Notes: generated from the letters alone by a model not told the origin. Counted from the stretch's first letter, positions 1-10,635 are shown. The stretch: DNA of 64,000 nucleotides from Clostridia bacterium (GCA_910575055.1 CAJTDC010000003.1:1-64000), one strand, 5' to 3'. Numbers and translations are program-made.

Positions 1-368
1 TTTTAAAAAATTTTTTCAGATATTCGCTTTTGTTTGTATGCCTTTTTTTGACTGTATTTTTAAAAGTCTTTTCTGTATTTTTATTTTCATATTAAGTTAA
101 CAAAACCTAGAGTTAATATTAGAGATATGATTTTCATTTTGTACATAATTATAAAAAATAATAAAAATAAATGCTATTTTTTAGGGATATTTTGAATTTT
201 TTATGTTATATTTTGTTTTAATTATTTCATTTATTAAAATTTTCTCTTTTAAAATAGCATTTAATATTGTAATAGACAAAAGTACAAATGATTTATATTT
301 GTTGGTTTCTTTCGTAGACAAACTAATTACTTTAAATATAAAATTAATATTCAATAATATTTAATGTA
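1..368. other. A/T-rich DNA without a gene
   Basis: Nothing recognisable: no reading frame with a ribosome binding site, no clear hairpin terminator. Where an intact IS1-type element would carry insB, downstream of the InsA remnant on the minus strand, I see no InsB-like reading frame. Confidence 0.5.
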
Positions 369-639
369 TTAATTAAATGATATACAATTCATTACAGTTG
401 TGGTACTTATTTTTAACACCCTTGAGATATCTCTTATGCCACTGCCATTTGAAGTCATTGGTATTATTTTATTTTTTATTTCAGGCTTACAAGCATTATA
501 AGTATAATCTAAAATAAAGCTTGATTTACTACAGCATTTATTATTGCAAATATATTGTTGTTTTTCTACTTTATGATGTACCATTTTTTGATACATTTTC
601 GCTTCCACATATTGGACATTTTACTTTTACTACAGACAT
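369..639 (-). pseudogene. IS1-family InsA-like transposase remnant, frameshifted
   Basis: Read on the minus strand from the ATG at 639, a zinc-ribbon start (MSVVKVKCPICGSENVSKNG) runs into a stop after about 22 codons. A shifted frame then continues with KVEKQQYIC, FILDYTYNACKP, KIIPMTSNGSGIRDISRVL and KISTTTV. This is the order seen in IS1 InsA: CPxC knuckle, QRYxC, TYxA, then NGxGxRxxxRxL in the helix-turn-helix. Total span is close to a whole InsA of about 90 codons, so the piece is nearly full length but broken by at least one frameshift. No InsB partner follows, so it is dead. Confidence 0.7.
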
Positions 640-850
640 TAAAAATCTTCCTCTCTTAATTTTTATTTCTGTAGTATTCCTCTTTCACTTATTTAAATAC
701 ATAACCTAAAATTGTTTTACATCCTACTAATCCACTTGTTACAAGAACAATTTTTATAGGATACAAAGATAAAACAAGTTTATCTATTGTCAGAAAATAT
801 TTTATTTCTTATTTGCGTCAGCATATTGACAAACTTCCTTATAAAGAAAT

Positions 851-893
851 AAAAAGCGTTACACTCTTTTGAGAATAACGCTTTTTTATTTAT
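851..893. terminator. Rho-independent terminator after wecA/tagO
   Basis: An 11-bp stem, AAAAAGCGTTA pairing with TAACGCTTTTT, with A and T runs on both sides, so it can act in both directions. It closes the five-gene minus-strand operon that ends with the gene at 907. Confidence 0.8.
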
Positions 894-906
894 GTAGCAT
901 ATTGCT

Positions 907-1944
907 TTATTGATTTTTATTTTTAATATGTGCATTAAAATAATAAATTAAAATACTTAATACAATAATTGTTAGTACAACTACTACTATAGTTCTAGAG
1001 TCTTTAAATGATATAAATATTGCCAAAAGTCCACAAAGCAAACTAACGATATACAATATCAGCACTGCTTGACGTTGTGAAAGTCCTTTATCTATTAATC
1101 TATGGTGTAAATGACCTCTATCTGCTTTCATAATGGGTTGATGCTTCGCCATACGTCTTAACATAGCAAATAATGTATCAAATATAGGCAGTCCTAAACA
1201 TAGCATACTAACAATTAATGCAAGTATAGCATAGCCTTTAAACACACCTAATATACTTGTTACAGCAAGCACAAATCCTAAAAATGTAGAACCTGTATCT
1301 CCCATAAATATCTCTGCTGGATTAAAATTTCTAGGTAGAAATCCCAAACAAGCACCTGCTAATGATGCTGTTAACATAACTGCTGTAGTACTTCCTGTCA
1401 TAATACACAGTATCATTAAACAAAGTGCTGCAATAGAAGAAACTCCCGCAGCTAAACCATCTAAACCATCAATTAAATTTACTGCATTTGTTACTCCTAC
1501 AATCCACACTAATGTAATTGGTACACTAAATGTTTGCAAATAGGTTGTCACAGGCCACATAACTACATTAATTCTTGTACCAGAATATATGACAATCAAT
1601 GCTGCAACAATCTGCACACAAAATTTTAATCTTGCTCTTAGATTTTTTACATCATCTATCATACCAAGCACAACAATAATACTAGCTCCCATTACAAAGC
1701 CTGCAAACTGCTTAACATTCATTTCTGGATTAAAACGATATAAAACTAGCACCGTTATCATAAATCCCATTACAATGGCAATACCACCCATACGAGGCAT
1801 AGGTTTTTTATGCATACCTCTATCTTTTGGTATATCAATCGCACCTAATTTTACAGAAATCTTTTTTGCTAAGGGTGTTGTTACCAATGTAATTGCAAAA
1901 GCACTTGCAAAAGCTGAAATATATAAAAGCCAATTATAATCCAA
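907..1944 (-). CDS. tagO: Undecaprenyl-phosphate N-acetylglucosaminyl 1-phosphate transferase (WecA/TagO family)
   Basis: An integral membrane enzyme that moves a sugar 1-phosphate, usually GlcNAc-1-P, from UDP-sugar to undecaprenyl phosphate. This is the first step of teichoic acid or other surface glycopolymer synthesis. Family hallmarks visible are DD in GMIDDVKNL, the NAVNLIDGLDGLAAG loop, MGDTGSTFLGF and the HHRLIDKGLSQRQAV loop typical of the TagO/WecA branch and not MraY. About ten hydrophobic helices span its 345 residues, a normal length. Start is a TTG with a GAGAGG site just upstream. Last gene of the minus operon, 29 nt after upp. The polymer it primes is not shown here. Confidence 0.9.
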   Translation of the reverse strand: MDYNWLLYISAFASAFAITLVTTPLAKKISVKLGAIDIPKDRGMHKKPMPRMGGIAIVMGFMITVLVLYRFNPEMNVKQFAGFVMGASIIVVLGMIDDVKNLRARLKFCVQIVAALIVIYSGTRINVVMWPVTTYLQTFSVPITLVWIVGVTNAVNLIDGLDGLAAGVSSIAALCLMILCIMTGSTTAVMLTASLAGACLGFLPRNFNPAEIFMGDTGSTFLGFVLAVTSILGVFKGYAILALIVSMLCLGLPIFDTLFAMLRRMAKHQPIMKADRGHLHHRLIDKGLSQRQAVLILYIVSLLCGLLAIFISFKDSRTIVVVVLTIIVLSILIYYFNAHIKNKNQ

Positions 1945-1973
1945 TATTATCCTCTCCTCAGATACAGATAGCT

Positions 1974-2600
1974 TTATTTTGTGCCAAAAATTCTATCTCC
2001 TGCATCTCCAAGACCTGGTACAATATAGCCATGGTCATTTAAGCTATTATCATATGCTGCTGTATAAATATCCACATCAGGGTGCATTTTTTGTACTTTT
2101 TCTACTCCCTGTGGTGCACTTAGCACACAAAGCAATGTAATTTTTTTAGCACCTTTGTCTTTTAAAAATCCAATAGCTGCTTCTGCTGTACCTCCTGTAG
2201 CAAGCATAGGGTCTGTTAAAAATACTGTTCTTTCTTCTATGTCAGAAGGCAGTTTACAATAATATTCTACTGGCTGTAATGTTTCTGGGTCACGGTATAA
2301 TCCTATATGACCTACTTTTGCTGTAGGCATCAATGCTAAAAGTCCCTCTGTCATACCAATACCAGCTCTCAATATAGGCACAATCGCCAGTTTTGTATCA
2401 ATCATTTTACAATCTGCTGTTGTAATAGGTGTTTGCACTTTTACATCAGCTAAAGGCAGTTCTCTTGTTGCTTCATAAGAAAGGAGCATTGCTACTTCTT
2501 CTACTAATTCCCTAAACTCTTTAGAGCCAGTGTCACGATTACGCAGCATTGCAATTTTATGCTGTATTAATGGATGTTCTGATATAAATAATTTGCCCAT
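1974..2600 (-). CDS. upp: Uracil phosphoribosyltransferase
   Basis: Pyrimidine salvage: uracil plus PRPP gives UMP and pyrophosphate, in the cytosol. The 208-residue length is standard. Visible family motifs are [15 protein letters not shown], the PRPP loop [13 protein letters not shown] and the C-terminal uracil-binding segment [19 protein letters not shown] with an AGAAAGGAAG site upstream. It lies between rpiB and wecA, a gene order common in clostridia and bacilli. Confidence 0.97.
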   Translation of the reverse strand: MGKLFISEHPLIQHKIAMLRNRDTGSKEFRELVEEVAMLLSYEATRELPLADVKVQTPITTADCKMIDTKLAIVPILRAGIGMTEGLLALMPTAKVGHIGLYRDPETLQPVEYYCKLPSDIEERTVFLTDPMLATGGTAEAAIGFLKDKGAKKITLLCVLSAPQGVEKVQKMHPDVDIYTAAYDNSLNDHGYIVPGLGDAGDRIFGTK

Positions 2601-2618
2601 ACTATACTTCCTTTCTGA

Positions 2619-3047
2619 TTACTGCTCTATTTGTGAAATTCTTCTGATGTGACGTTCGTCATTTGAAAAAGGTGTTTCTAAAAATGTTTTTACAATTTCA
2701 AGTGCAAGTCCAGCACCTACTACTCTCGCTCCCATAGCTAATATATTCGCATCATTATGTTCTCTTGTTGCCTTTGCAGAAAAACAATCTCCACAAAGTG
2801 CTGCTCTAATACCTTTTATTTTATTTGCTGTAATAGAAACGCCAATACCAGTACCACATATCAATATTCCTTTTTCACATACTCCATCTACTATTGCTTG
2901 TGCTACTTTTTTAGCGTATACTGGATAATCACAAGAGTCTTGTGAATAAGTTCCAAAATTTTGATATTCTATATTTTGTTTTTCTAAATAGTCAATTACT
3001 TCCTGCATTAAAGCATATCCGCCGTGGTCACAGCCAAGTGCTATCAT
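2619..3047 (-). CDS. rpiB: Ribose 5-phosphate isomerase B
   Basis: Interconverts ribose 5-phosphate and ribulose 5-phosphate in the non-oxidative pentose phosphate pathway. The RpiB/LacAB signature is clear: GCDHGGYALM at the N-terminus, catalytic Cys in ILICGTGIGVSITANKIKGIRAALC and the EHNDANILAMGARV segment. 142 residues, normal for the family. The sequence GTGIG and the ribose-type context point to RpiB, though allose-6-phosphate isomerases share the fold. AAAGGAG lies upstream of the ATG. It sits 18 nt before upp, linking pentose phosphate supply to PRPP use. Confidence 0.93.
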   Translation of the reverse strand: MIALGCDHGGYALMQEVIDYLEKQNIEYQNFGTYSQDSCDYPVYAKKVAQAIVDGVCEKGILICGTGIGVSITANKIKGIRAALCGDCFSAKATREHNDANILAMGARVVGAGLALEIVKTFLETPFSNDERHIRRISQIEQ

Positions 3048-3075
3048 ATTTCATCATACTCCTTTATTATAATTA

Positions 3076-4131
3076 CTACACCTTTATCACTTTATAACCT
3101 GCCGCTTTTTGTAAGCGGTTCATTATAGCAAGTCCTTCTCCTTTTTCGGGTACTGTTTCAGAATAAACAACATCAACACCCAAAAAATCAAATTTTCTAA
3201 GATGTTTAAATAAATTTGAACCGATTTCTTCTAAATTTTGTCTATCCCCTAATGAAAGTACAATACCACAATCATAATTATTTTTTGTTTGGTCTGTTGC
3301 TAATATACCAACTTTTTTATGTAACTGTAATTCTTTTTTTACCAGTTCTTTTATTTTTTGCTGTGTAATAGCCAAATCATTACATTGTACTAATATGACA
3401 TCAGCTTTAGGAGAATAATGTGTGTACTTCATACCAGGAGCTTTAGGAACTAAATTATGATTTGGCTTTGCCAATATAGCTGGGTCAATTTCTATATGTC
3501 CAATTACAGTTTCCAGCATTTCTTTTGTAATTGCACCTGGACGCAAGAGTATAGGGACTTCTCCAGAAACATCTACAATAGTAGACTCTAGACCCACCTC
3601 TGCATTTCCTCCATCTATAATCATATCAATTTTATTTTCTAAATCAAATAAAACGTGAGATGCTCTTGTAGGACTTGGTTTTCCTGAAGAATTTGCACTT
3701 GGTGCTGCAATAGGTACACCTGCCATTTTAATAAGTGTTTGTGCCACAGCGTGAGAAGGAAAGCGTACTGCTACTGTAGAAAATCCTCCAGTGATTTCTT
3801 GTGGAACACACTCTTTTTTTTCAAATATCATTGTCAAAGGTCCTGGCCAAAAAGCATCTATTAATTTTTCTGCTTTTTGAGGAACTTCTTTTACAATTTG
3901 ATACAAATCTTTTTTTTCTGCAATATGAAGTATCAAAGGGTTGTCCGAAGGACGTCCCTTTGCTTCATATATTTTTTTGCAGGCTGCTGCATTTAAGCCA
4001 TTTGCACCCAATCCGTACACTGTTTCTGTAGGAAAAGCTACTAAACCGCCTTTTTTTAATATCTCTGCTGCCTGTTGTATACTCTCTTTATTGGGCAATA
4101 TTCTATCTACTGTTACCAGTATTGTTTTCAT
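3076..4131 (-). CDS. tsaC: L-threonylcarbamoyladenylate synthase (Sua5/YwlC type)
   Basis: Makes threonylcarbamoyl-AMP from threonine, bicarbonate and ATP, the first step of the t6A modification of ANN-decoding tRNAs. The N-terminal YrdC domain shows GGLVAFPTETVYGLGAN, KGRPSDNPL, FWPGPLT and SANSSGKPSPT, followed by GAIT and a C-terminal Sua5 domain, giving about 351 residues. The frame opens at 4155, but the ATG at 4131 gives the usual N-terminus (MKTILVTV), removes a 22-nt overlap with the previous gene and has GGAG 13 nt upstream. Second gene of the operon. Confidence 0.93.
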   Translation of the reverse strand: MKTILVTVDRILPNKESIQQAAEILKKGGLVAFPTETVYGLGANGLNAAACKKIYEAKGRPSDNPLILHIAEKKDLYQIVKEVPQKAEKLIDAFWPGPLTMIFEKKECVPQEITGGFSTVAVRFPSHAVAQTLIKMAGVPIAAPSANSSGKPSPTRASHVLFDLENKIDMIIDGGNAEVGLESTIVDVSGEVPILLRPGAITKEMLETVIGHIEIDPAILAKPNHNLVPKAPGMKYTHYSPKADVILVQCNDLAITQQKIKELVKKELQLHKKVGILATDQTKNNYDCGIVLSLGDRQNLEEIGSNLFKHLRKFDFLGVDVVYSETVPEKGEGLAIMNRLQKAAGYKVIKV

Positions 4132-4133
4132 AA

Positions 4134-4634
4134 TTATAAATTCGCTCCACAGCATTTTTTATATTTTTTGCCACTACCGCAAGGACAAGGGTCATTTCTA
4201 CCAATTTTTTTCTCTTTTACAATAGTACGAGATTTTTTCTGTTCTTTTGTAAAATTCTTTCTTTCTTCTTCTGTATAAATATTATCCCACTGTGGCAGTT
4301 TATAAAGATGTTCTGCTTTATATTCTACCATTTTTTTATATAGTTTTTCAAAATCAATTTCTAATCTTACAGAGCTGTTTTCTTCTAATTCGTTCATATC
4401 ATATGGTTTTGGCAGTGCTTCATTAATACCATCTATAAATGCAATAATTTCTTCTGCTGTTACGCCAAAACGGAATGCTAATTCAGAAACTGCTCCTTCT
4501 AATACGTTTACTTTTTCCCCTAGAATATATTCATATATTTTTTGTTCCTTTGGCAGAAAGTCATCCCAAACTGCTTCCATACTTTTACCATCTTTACTAA
4601 ATGCTTTGTTCATCCAATTTTCATATAATGTCAT
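4134..4634 (-). CDS. SEC-C motif protein of unknown function
   Basis: A 166-residue cytosolic protein ending in a SEC-C zinc motif, [19 protein letters not shown], the same CxC...CC metal-binding tail found at the end of SecA. The rest is acidic and helical and I do not recognise a catalytic domain. The frame is open from 4664 but the ATG at 4634 has a good AAGGAG 9 nt upstream. It is the first gene of the operon with tsaC, separated by 2 nt. SEC-C proteins bind zinc and some contact SecB or ribosomes; for this one the role is unknown. Confidence 0.8.
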   Translation of the reverse strand: MTLYENWMNKAFSKDGKSMEAVWDDFLPKEQKIYEYILGEKVNVLEGAVSELAFRFGVTAEEIIAFIDGINEALPKPYDMNELEENSSVRLEIDFEKLYKKMVEYKAEHLYKLPQWDNIYTEEERKNFTKEQKKSRTIVKEKKIGRNDPCPCGSGKKYKKCCGANL

Positions 4635-4883
4635 TATTTGCCACTCCTTATATATCATAATCAATTTTAAAATTAAAACATACTAATAGAAATAATAATA
4701 TATATTCCCTTTCAATGCAACAAAAAATTATAAATACCTCTGAAATTTTAGCTGAAATTACTGGAAATCCATATTTTTTTAGTATATTTTTACTATGATT
4801 ACTATTTAGATATTATATATAATTTTTTGACTTCATATATTAAATACTATATTATACAATACTAATGCATTTTTACTACAGTA

Positions 4884-4917
4884 AAAAATCTCTTGCAAAT
4901 GCAAGAGATTTTTATTT
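4884..4917. terminator. Terminator after the Usp-like gene
   Basis: Near-perfect hairpin AAATCTCTTGCA / TGCAAGAGATTT with a 2-nt loop region, flanked by A and T runs. It ends the minus-strand gene at 4922. The rest of 4635-4883 is A/T-rich with no gene. Confidence 0.8.
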
Positions 4918-4921
4918 GACA

Positions 4922-5362
4922 TTACCCAATTTTTTGTTCTAATTCTACATAAGCTATATCTTGCTGTGCTACTGTAATCACTTCTACTTGTTGTGGTAAC
5001 ATTGCAATAATTTTTTGAAATTGTGTTTCTTGTTGTATTTTTGAATATTTTTTTGTTACTGTATCAGGTACTTCCCCCATAATGACCTTTGTAATTCCTT
5101 CTTGTTTTACAAATTCGCTAATACATTTTGGTACATCTTGGTCACATAAAACGTGTATCATACCACCACATCTATCGCCATATGCTAATAATTTAGTAAG
5201 TAATTTTAGTGTTTGCCCATTTTGAAAAATACTATCGCCTTTTTGTACATGAAGTATATGCAAAGAACCATTATATTGTTGTGCTACTTCTGCTCCATAA
5301 TCAATTAGTTTTTGAGAACTTGTTTGTGCTGTAATACATACTGCAATTTTTTCTTTTTTCAT
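4922..5362 (-). CDS. Universal stress (Usp/KdpD-like) domain protein
   Basis: A single 146-residue domain with the alternating strand-helix layout of the Usp fold: IAVCITAQTSSQKLIDYGAEVAQQYNG, then LHILHVQKGDS, and a later ITKVIMGE that matches the strand before the usual nucleotide loop. The classical G-2x-G-9x-G(S/T) ATP loop is not evident, so ATP binding is doubtful. It most resembles the stand-alone Usp-like domain of KdpD sensor proteins, but no kdp genes are nearby. AAAAGGAGG lies about 12 nt before the ATG. Monocistronic, with its own terminator. Confidence 0.6.
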   Translation of the reverse strand: MKKEKIAVCITAQTSSQKLIDYGAEVAQQYNGSLHILHVQKGDSIFQNGQTLKLLTKLLAYGDRCGGMIHVLCDQDVPKCISEFVKQEGITKVIMGEVPDTVTKKYSKIQQETQFQKIIAMLPQQVEVITVAQQDIAYVELEQKIG

Positions 5363-5563
5363 AACAAATCTGCTACCTCCTTTTAAAACTTCACAACGAT
5401 TTCAGACGATATACTTTGTGAATACTATGTCAAAATTTAGTGATATATCATTATTTTCCCTTTATTAATATCATATCACATTTTTATAAAAATGCAACAA
5501 ATATTATATCAATTTTTTTGGATTTTTTTTGCATATTTTTACCAATAAATTATTTTATTGCAC

Positions 5564-5602
5564 AAAAATAACAAGAAAAATATATTTCTTGTTATTTTTA
5601 TG
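5564..5602. terminator. Terminator after pyrG
   Basis: Stem AAAAATAACAAGAAA / TTTCTTGTTATTTTT with a 6-nt loop, directly after the pyrG stop codon on the minus strand. Confidence 0.85.
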
Positions 5603-5605
5603 ATT

Positions 5606-7249
<1,644 letters not shown>

Positions 7250-7310
7250 TTATTATTTCACTCTAAATTTAACATTTTTTATTGTTATTTGCTACTACAT
7301 TATTCATAAA

Positions 7311-7360
7311 AACAAAAAATGTGTTTATTTCCTTTACAAAAACACATTATTCTTATGATA
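7311..7360 (-). promoter_or_regulatory. Putative pyrG leader: -10 box and attenuator hairpin
   Basis: On the minus strand, about 90-100 nt before the pyrG ATG, an AATGTGTTT / AAACACATT stem is followed by TTTTTG, the form of an intrinsic terminator. Just upstream is a TATCAT -10-like box (7355-7360). In Bacillus subtilis pyrG is attenuated by a leader terminator controlled by CTP-dependent slippage at a GGG start. Here the expected start region reads AAGAAT, without GGG, so the same mechanism is uncertain. The remainder of 7220-7530 is A/T-rich. Confidence 0.5.
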
Positions 7361-7459
7361 CCATATTCAGCTTGGAAAAGAAATACTATTTTATTGGAAT
7401 TTTATGCTAAAACAATATACGTAATATTAATAAAATACTGTTGAAATTGCACTATACTA

Positions 7460-7491
7460 TTGACAATGAAACAAGCACAATGTAGTATAAT
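7460..7491 (+). promoter_or_regulatory. Candidate promoter of the Cys-motif gene
   Basis: TTGACA at 7460-7465 and TAGTATAAT at 7483-7491. The best spacing is 17 nt to TAGTAT; TATAAT itself is 20 nt away. The gene start follows about 40 nt downstream. Confidence 0.5.
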
Positions 7492-7530
7492 TACAGTAAT
7501 ATTGTATGTACAACAAAAGGGGGAATTTTT

Positions 7531-8013
7531 ATGGAACAAAATGCAGATAGCATAAAACAAGAATATATCGAAAAAGCAGAAACTGTTGCTGGAGAGTATT
7601 TTAAACAAGGCTTAAACTGTGCAGAATGTGTTTTTCAAAGTTGCTTAGATATGCAAAATGTGAACCTTCCTAAAGAAGTGATTTCTTTAGCTTCTGGTTT
7701 TGGTGGAGGAATGGGACAAACTAGAAATACCTGCGGTGCTATTACTGGAGCAATATTAGCACTCAGTGCGTTAAAGGGAAGAAATCCTTTTGAAAAAGAA
7801 ACTCCAAAAGAAAGAATACAGCAAATACAGCAGGTTTATGTACCATTTAAAGAAATGGTACAAGAAATTGAGCAACATTATGGAACATTGATTTGTAAAG
7901 AACTTTCTGCACCTCATGGTGATTTTGCCGGAAAAGAAAGAAAGAAAAATTGCAAACAAGTTATTTCTTATTGTGCTGGTCTTGTTGCAAAATATGCACA
8001 ACAAAATTCATAA
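7531..8013 (+). CDS. C_GCAxxG_C_C family probable redox protein
   Basis: A 160-residue protein with the family signature spread over the first half: GLNCAECVF near residue 29, then GFGGGMGQTRNTCGAITGAILAL, with further Cys in LICKEL and KKNCKQV. The family (related to the split-Soret type domain) is thought to bind a metal or haem-like cofactor or do thiol redox work, but the reaction is not known. GGGGG lies 8 nt before the ATG. It stands alone between two terminators, divergent from pyrG. Confidence 0.8.
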   Translation: MEQNADSIKQEYIEKAETVAGEYFKQGLNCAECVFQSCLDMQNVNLPKEVISLASGFGGGMGQTRNTCGAITGAILALSALKGRNPFEKETPKERIQQIQQVYVPFKEMVQEIEQHYGTLICKELSAPHGDFAGKERKKNCKQVISYCAGLVAKYAQQNS

Positions 8014-8027
8014 TGTAATATTTTTAC

Positions 8028-8068
8028 AATAATCCAAGAAATTATTCTCTTTCTTGGGTTATTTTTTT
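8028..8068 (+). terminator. Terminator
   Basis: CCAAGAAA / TTTCTTGG stem extended by AATAA/TTATT across a mismatch, followed by a run of T. Follows the gene at 7531. Confidence 0.85.
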
Positions 8069-8169
8069 ATATAACAATATGACAAATATTATACATCATA
8101 ATATAAATAAATAATAAAAGTATTTGACTTTTTATTCACAATATTTTATAATATATTCAAATATAAAAT

Positions 8170-8306
8170 TCTTCAGGGCAGGGTGTAATTCCCGACCGGT
8201 GGTAACAGTCCACGAGCGAATTTTTTATAAAATTTGCTGATATGGTGCAATTCCATAACCGACAGTAATATTACAAATGTAATAAAGTCTGGATGGGAGA
8301 AGAATA
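8170..8306 (+). promoter_or_regulatory. FMN riboswitch (RFN element)
   Basis: The conserved RFN core is plain: CTTCAGGGCAGGGTG, AATTCCCGACCGGTGGT, AGTCCACGAGCG, a variable stem, then GATATGGTGCAATTCCATAACCGACAGT and GTCTGGATGGGAGAAG closing the first helix. It precedes a terminator hairpin at 8371 and the riboflavin transporter ribU, so FMN binding should shut off riboflavin uptake by premature termination. Confidence 0.97.
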
Positions 8307-8370
8307 AATGACAGCAATGATTTGTATGGTATTACAATACATTTTTTTGCTATCCTTTATTTTGCTTTAT

Positions 8371-8405
8371 AACAGTCTGAAGATTTTTAGGCTGTTTTTT
8401 TATTT
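8371..8405 (+). terminator. Riboswitch expression-platform terminator
   Basis: AACAGTCT / AGGCTGTT stem followed by eight T residues, about 65 nt after the RFN aptamer and 95 nt before ribU. It is the probable off state of the riboswitch. Confidence 0.8.
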
Positions 8406-8501
8406 TTATAATAAAAAGCAGTTTGCCTTTGGCATTTTTACAGTGCTTTGACTGTAAATAAAAAAATCTGATACAGTAATACAACAAATGGAGGGAAATT
8501 T

Positions 8502-9107
8502 ATGGAAAGCATTAAATCAACATTTTTAGCAATGAAACCACAACAACAAAAAGAAAAACAAAAAATGACTACTAGACAAATGGTAGGTATGGCTATGTTA
8601 ACAGCTATTTCTATTGTATTTGTATCTGTAATTCATTTTCCTTTGTTTCCAGCAGCGGCATTTTTAGAATATGACCCTGCTGATATTCCTATATTAATTG
8701 GTACATTTGCTTATGGACCTATTGCAGGATTTATATTAACAATCGTTGTTTCATTAATACAAGGTTCTACAGTAAGTGCAGGTAGTGGTGTTATAGGTAT
8801 TGTAATGCACATTGTAGCAACAGGCAGTTGCACTTTAATTTGCGGAACCATTTATCAAAAAATGAAAACAAAAAAAGGAGCAGCAATTTCTTTGGCAATA
8901 GGTGTTATCACAATGACTTCTGCAATGGTATTGATGAACTTGATATTAACACCATTATTTATGGGAGTACCTGTTAAAGCAGTTATCCCTATGTTAGTGC
9001 CTATTATTATTCCTTTTAATTTATTGAAATCTTGCATTAACTGTTTTATTACATTTTTACTATATAAATCTATTTCTCATATATTAAAAGGTGTTTCAAA
9101 AAAATAA
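8502..9107 (+). CDS. ribU: Riboflavin ECF transporter substrate-binding (S) component
   Basis: Membrane protein that captures riboflavin and docks onto a shared energy-coupling module (EcfAA'T), which is not encoded here. Five to six hydrophobic helices follow a polar N-terminal stretch of about 25 residues; the RibU-type pattern is seen in LEYDPADIPILIGTFAYGPIAG and the VVSLIQG segment. 201 residues. GGAGGG precedes the ATG. The FMN riboswitch upstream strongly supports riboflavin as the substrate. Confidence 0.93.
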   Translation: MESIKSTFLAMKPQQQKEKQKMTTRQMVGMAMLTAISIVFVSVIHFPLFPAAAFLEYDPADIPILIGTFAYGPIAGFILTIVVSLIQGSTVSAGSGVIGIVMHIVATGSCTLICGTIYQKMKTKKGAAISLAIGVITMTSAMVLMNLILTPLFMGVPVKAVIPMLVPIIIPFNLLKSCINCFITFLLYKSISHILKGVSKK

Positions 9108-9126
9108 AATAATAACAAATTATAAC

Positions 9127-9160
9127 GGTGATAGAATATATTTCTGTCACCTTTTTTTAT
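9127..9160 (+). terminator. Terminator after ribU
   Basis: GGTGATAGAA / TTCTGTCACC stem with one wobble and a run of seven T residues. Confidence 0.85.
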
Positions 9161-9473
9161 TTTTATTTACTTTATTAAAACAATTTACACAGAAATTTAC
9201 TTTTTTATTGTCTTTACATTCATTTGTGAATATAATAGTACTATTAAGTCTGAAATATAGACTAAAAGTAATAGCAAAGGCATATATTTTTGAAAAGAAA
9301 TTATTACATTGTATTTTGTACTGTAAATAGTATTTAATGAAAATATATATTTTCTACCAAACAATATTTATAACACTATCATTACAAAATAAACAAGTAT
9401 ATTACAAATACTTCATAAAACAATACGCAAGTTGCAGCGTAGCATATTAAAATAATATGTAAAAAAATAGTAA
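9161..9473. other. A/T-rich gap before ddl
   Basis: About 310 nt with no frame carrying a ribosome binding site. I see no confident promoter. The promoter for ddl-murI must lie here. Confidence 0.4.
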
Positions 9474-9550
9474 AAAAGGAGAAGTTACTGCAAAACAAGC
9501 AACATTATAATTTGTTTTATAAGTTTTTCAGTAACAACATAATTAATATG
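9474..9550 (+). promoter_or_regulatory. ddl leader with an inverted repeat between Shine-Dalgarno and start codon
   Basis: A strong AAAGGAG (9475-9481) is more than 60 nt from the homology-supported ATG at 9548. In between, GTTACTG (9484-9490) is repeated as CAGTAAC, with an inner AAAACAA / TTGTTTT pairing. If folded, the hairpin would place the Shine-Dalgarno about 14 nt from the ATG. A TTG at 9512 in the same frame is the alternative start. Confidence 0.45.
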
Positions 9551-10615
9551 AATAAAAAAACAGTTGCTGTAATATTTGGCGGACAATCTTCAGAACACGA
9601 AGTTTCTCTCAATTCTGCTTCTACTATTATATCAAATATGGATGAAGAAAAATATTTTATTGTACCTATTGGTATCACAAAACAAGGGCAATGGCTCATT
9701 TATGACGGTTCTGTAGAACACATTAAAACAGGAGAATGGCAAAAATACAGTACACCAGCTATTATTAGTCCTGATGCTACACAAAAAAGTATATTAAAAA
9801 TTGTAGGCGGAAGAATAAAGGAAATTCCTGTTGATGTAATATTTCCTGTACTGCACGGCAAATGGGGAGAAGATGGTACTATACAAGGACTTTTTGAAAT
9901 GGCACAAATTCCTTATGTAGGAGATGGTGTATTGTCTTCTTCTGTTTCTATGGACAAAGTTTTTACAAAAATAATTGCAAGCAATGCTAATATACAACAA
10001 GCAAAATATTTATGGTTTTATGACCATCAATTAAAACAATGTGAAGAAATAGTAAAACAAATTGAAAAAGAATTACAGTATCCTTGTTTTATAAAACCAG
10101 CAAATACAGGTTCTTCTATAGGTATCTCAAAAGCACATAACAGAGAAGAACTAGAAAAAGCACTTCACTATGCTTCACAATTTGACAAAAAAATAATTGC
10201 TGAGGAATTTATAGATGGCAGAGAAATTGAATGTGCTGTACTAGGAAATGAAAATCCTATTGCTAGTGGTGTAGGTGAAATATTTTCTGCTGGGGAATTT
10301 TATGACTATGATGCAAAATATAATAATGCTGCTTCTAAAACTGTTGTACCAGCAGATTTACCTCAAGAAATTACAGAAAAAATCAGAGAAATTGCGATAG
10401 CAGTATTTAAAGCAGTAGAAGGTAGTGGTTTAGCTAGAGTGGACTTTTTAATACAAAAAGATACTAACTGTATTATATTTAATGAATTAAATACTTTACC
10501 TGGATTTACTTCTATTAGTATGTATCCTATGCTTTGGGAAGCGGAAGGAAAAACAAAAAAAATGCTTATTGATGAGTTAATTTCATTTGCACTTGAAAGA
10601 CAACAAAGCAAATGA
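9548..10615 (+). CDS. ddl: D-alanine--D-alanine ligase
   Basis: ATP-grasp enzyme joining two D-alanines for peptidoglycan precursors. The N-terminus VAVIFGGQSSEHEVSLNSA, the VLHGKWGEDGTIQGLFE segment, the ATP-grasp core CFIKPANTGSSIGISKA and the C-terminal VDFLIQKDTNCIIFNELNTLPGFT with Mg2+ ligands are all present. About 355 residues from the ATG at 9548; the frame is open from at least 9512. The start was chosen by homology because no Shine-Dalgarno lies close to it. It is followed 20 nt later by murI, which supplies D-glutamate for the same pathway. Confidence 0.95.
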   Translation: MNKKTVAVIFGGQSSEHEVSLNSASTIISNMDEEKYFIVPIGITKQGQWLIYDGSVEHIKTGEWQKYSTPAIISPDATQKSILKIVGGRIKEIPVDVIFPVLHGKWGEDGTIQGLFEMAQIPYVGDGVLSSSVSMDKVFTKIIASNANIQQAKYLWFYDHQLKQCEEIVKQIEKELQYPCFIKPANTGSSIGISKAHNREELEKALHYASQFDKKIIAEEFIDGREIECAVLGNENPIASGVGEIFSAGEFYDYDAKYNNAASKTVVPADLPQEITEKIREIAIAVFKAVEGSGLARVDFLIQKDTNCIIFNELNTLPGFTSISMYPMLWEAEGKTKKMLIDELISFALERQQSK

Positions 10616-10635
10616 CAAATGAGGAGGAAATAACA

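Noticed and set aside
720-849. Open stretch reading LHPTNPLVTRTIFIGYKD
   Set aside because: No start codon with a ribosome binding site, no family recognised, and stops directly upstream; probably noise or an unreadable remnant.
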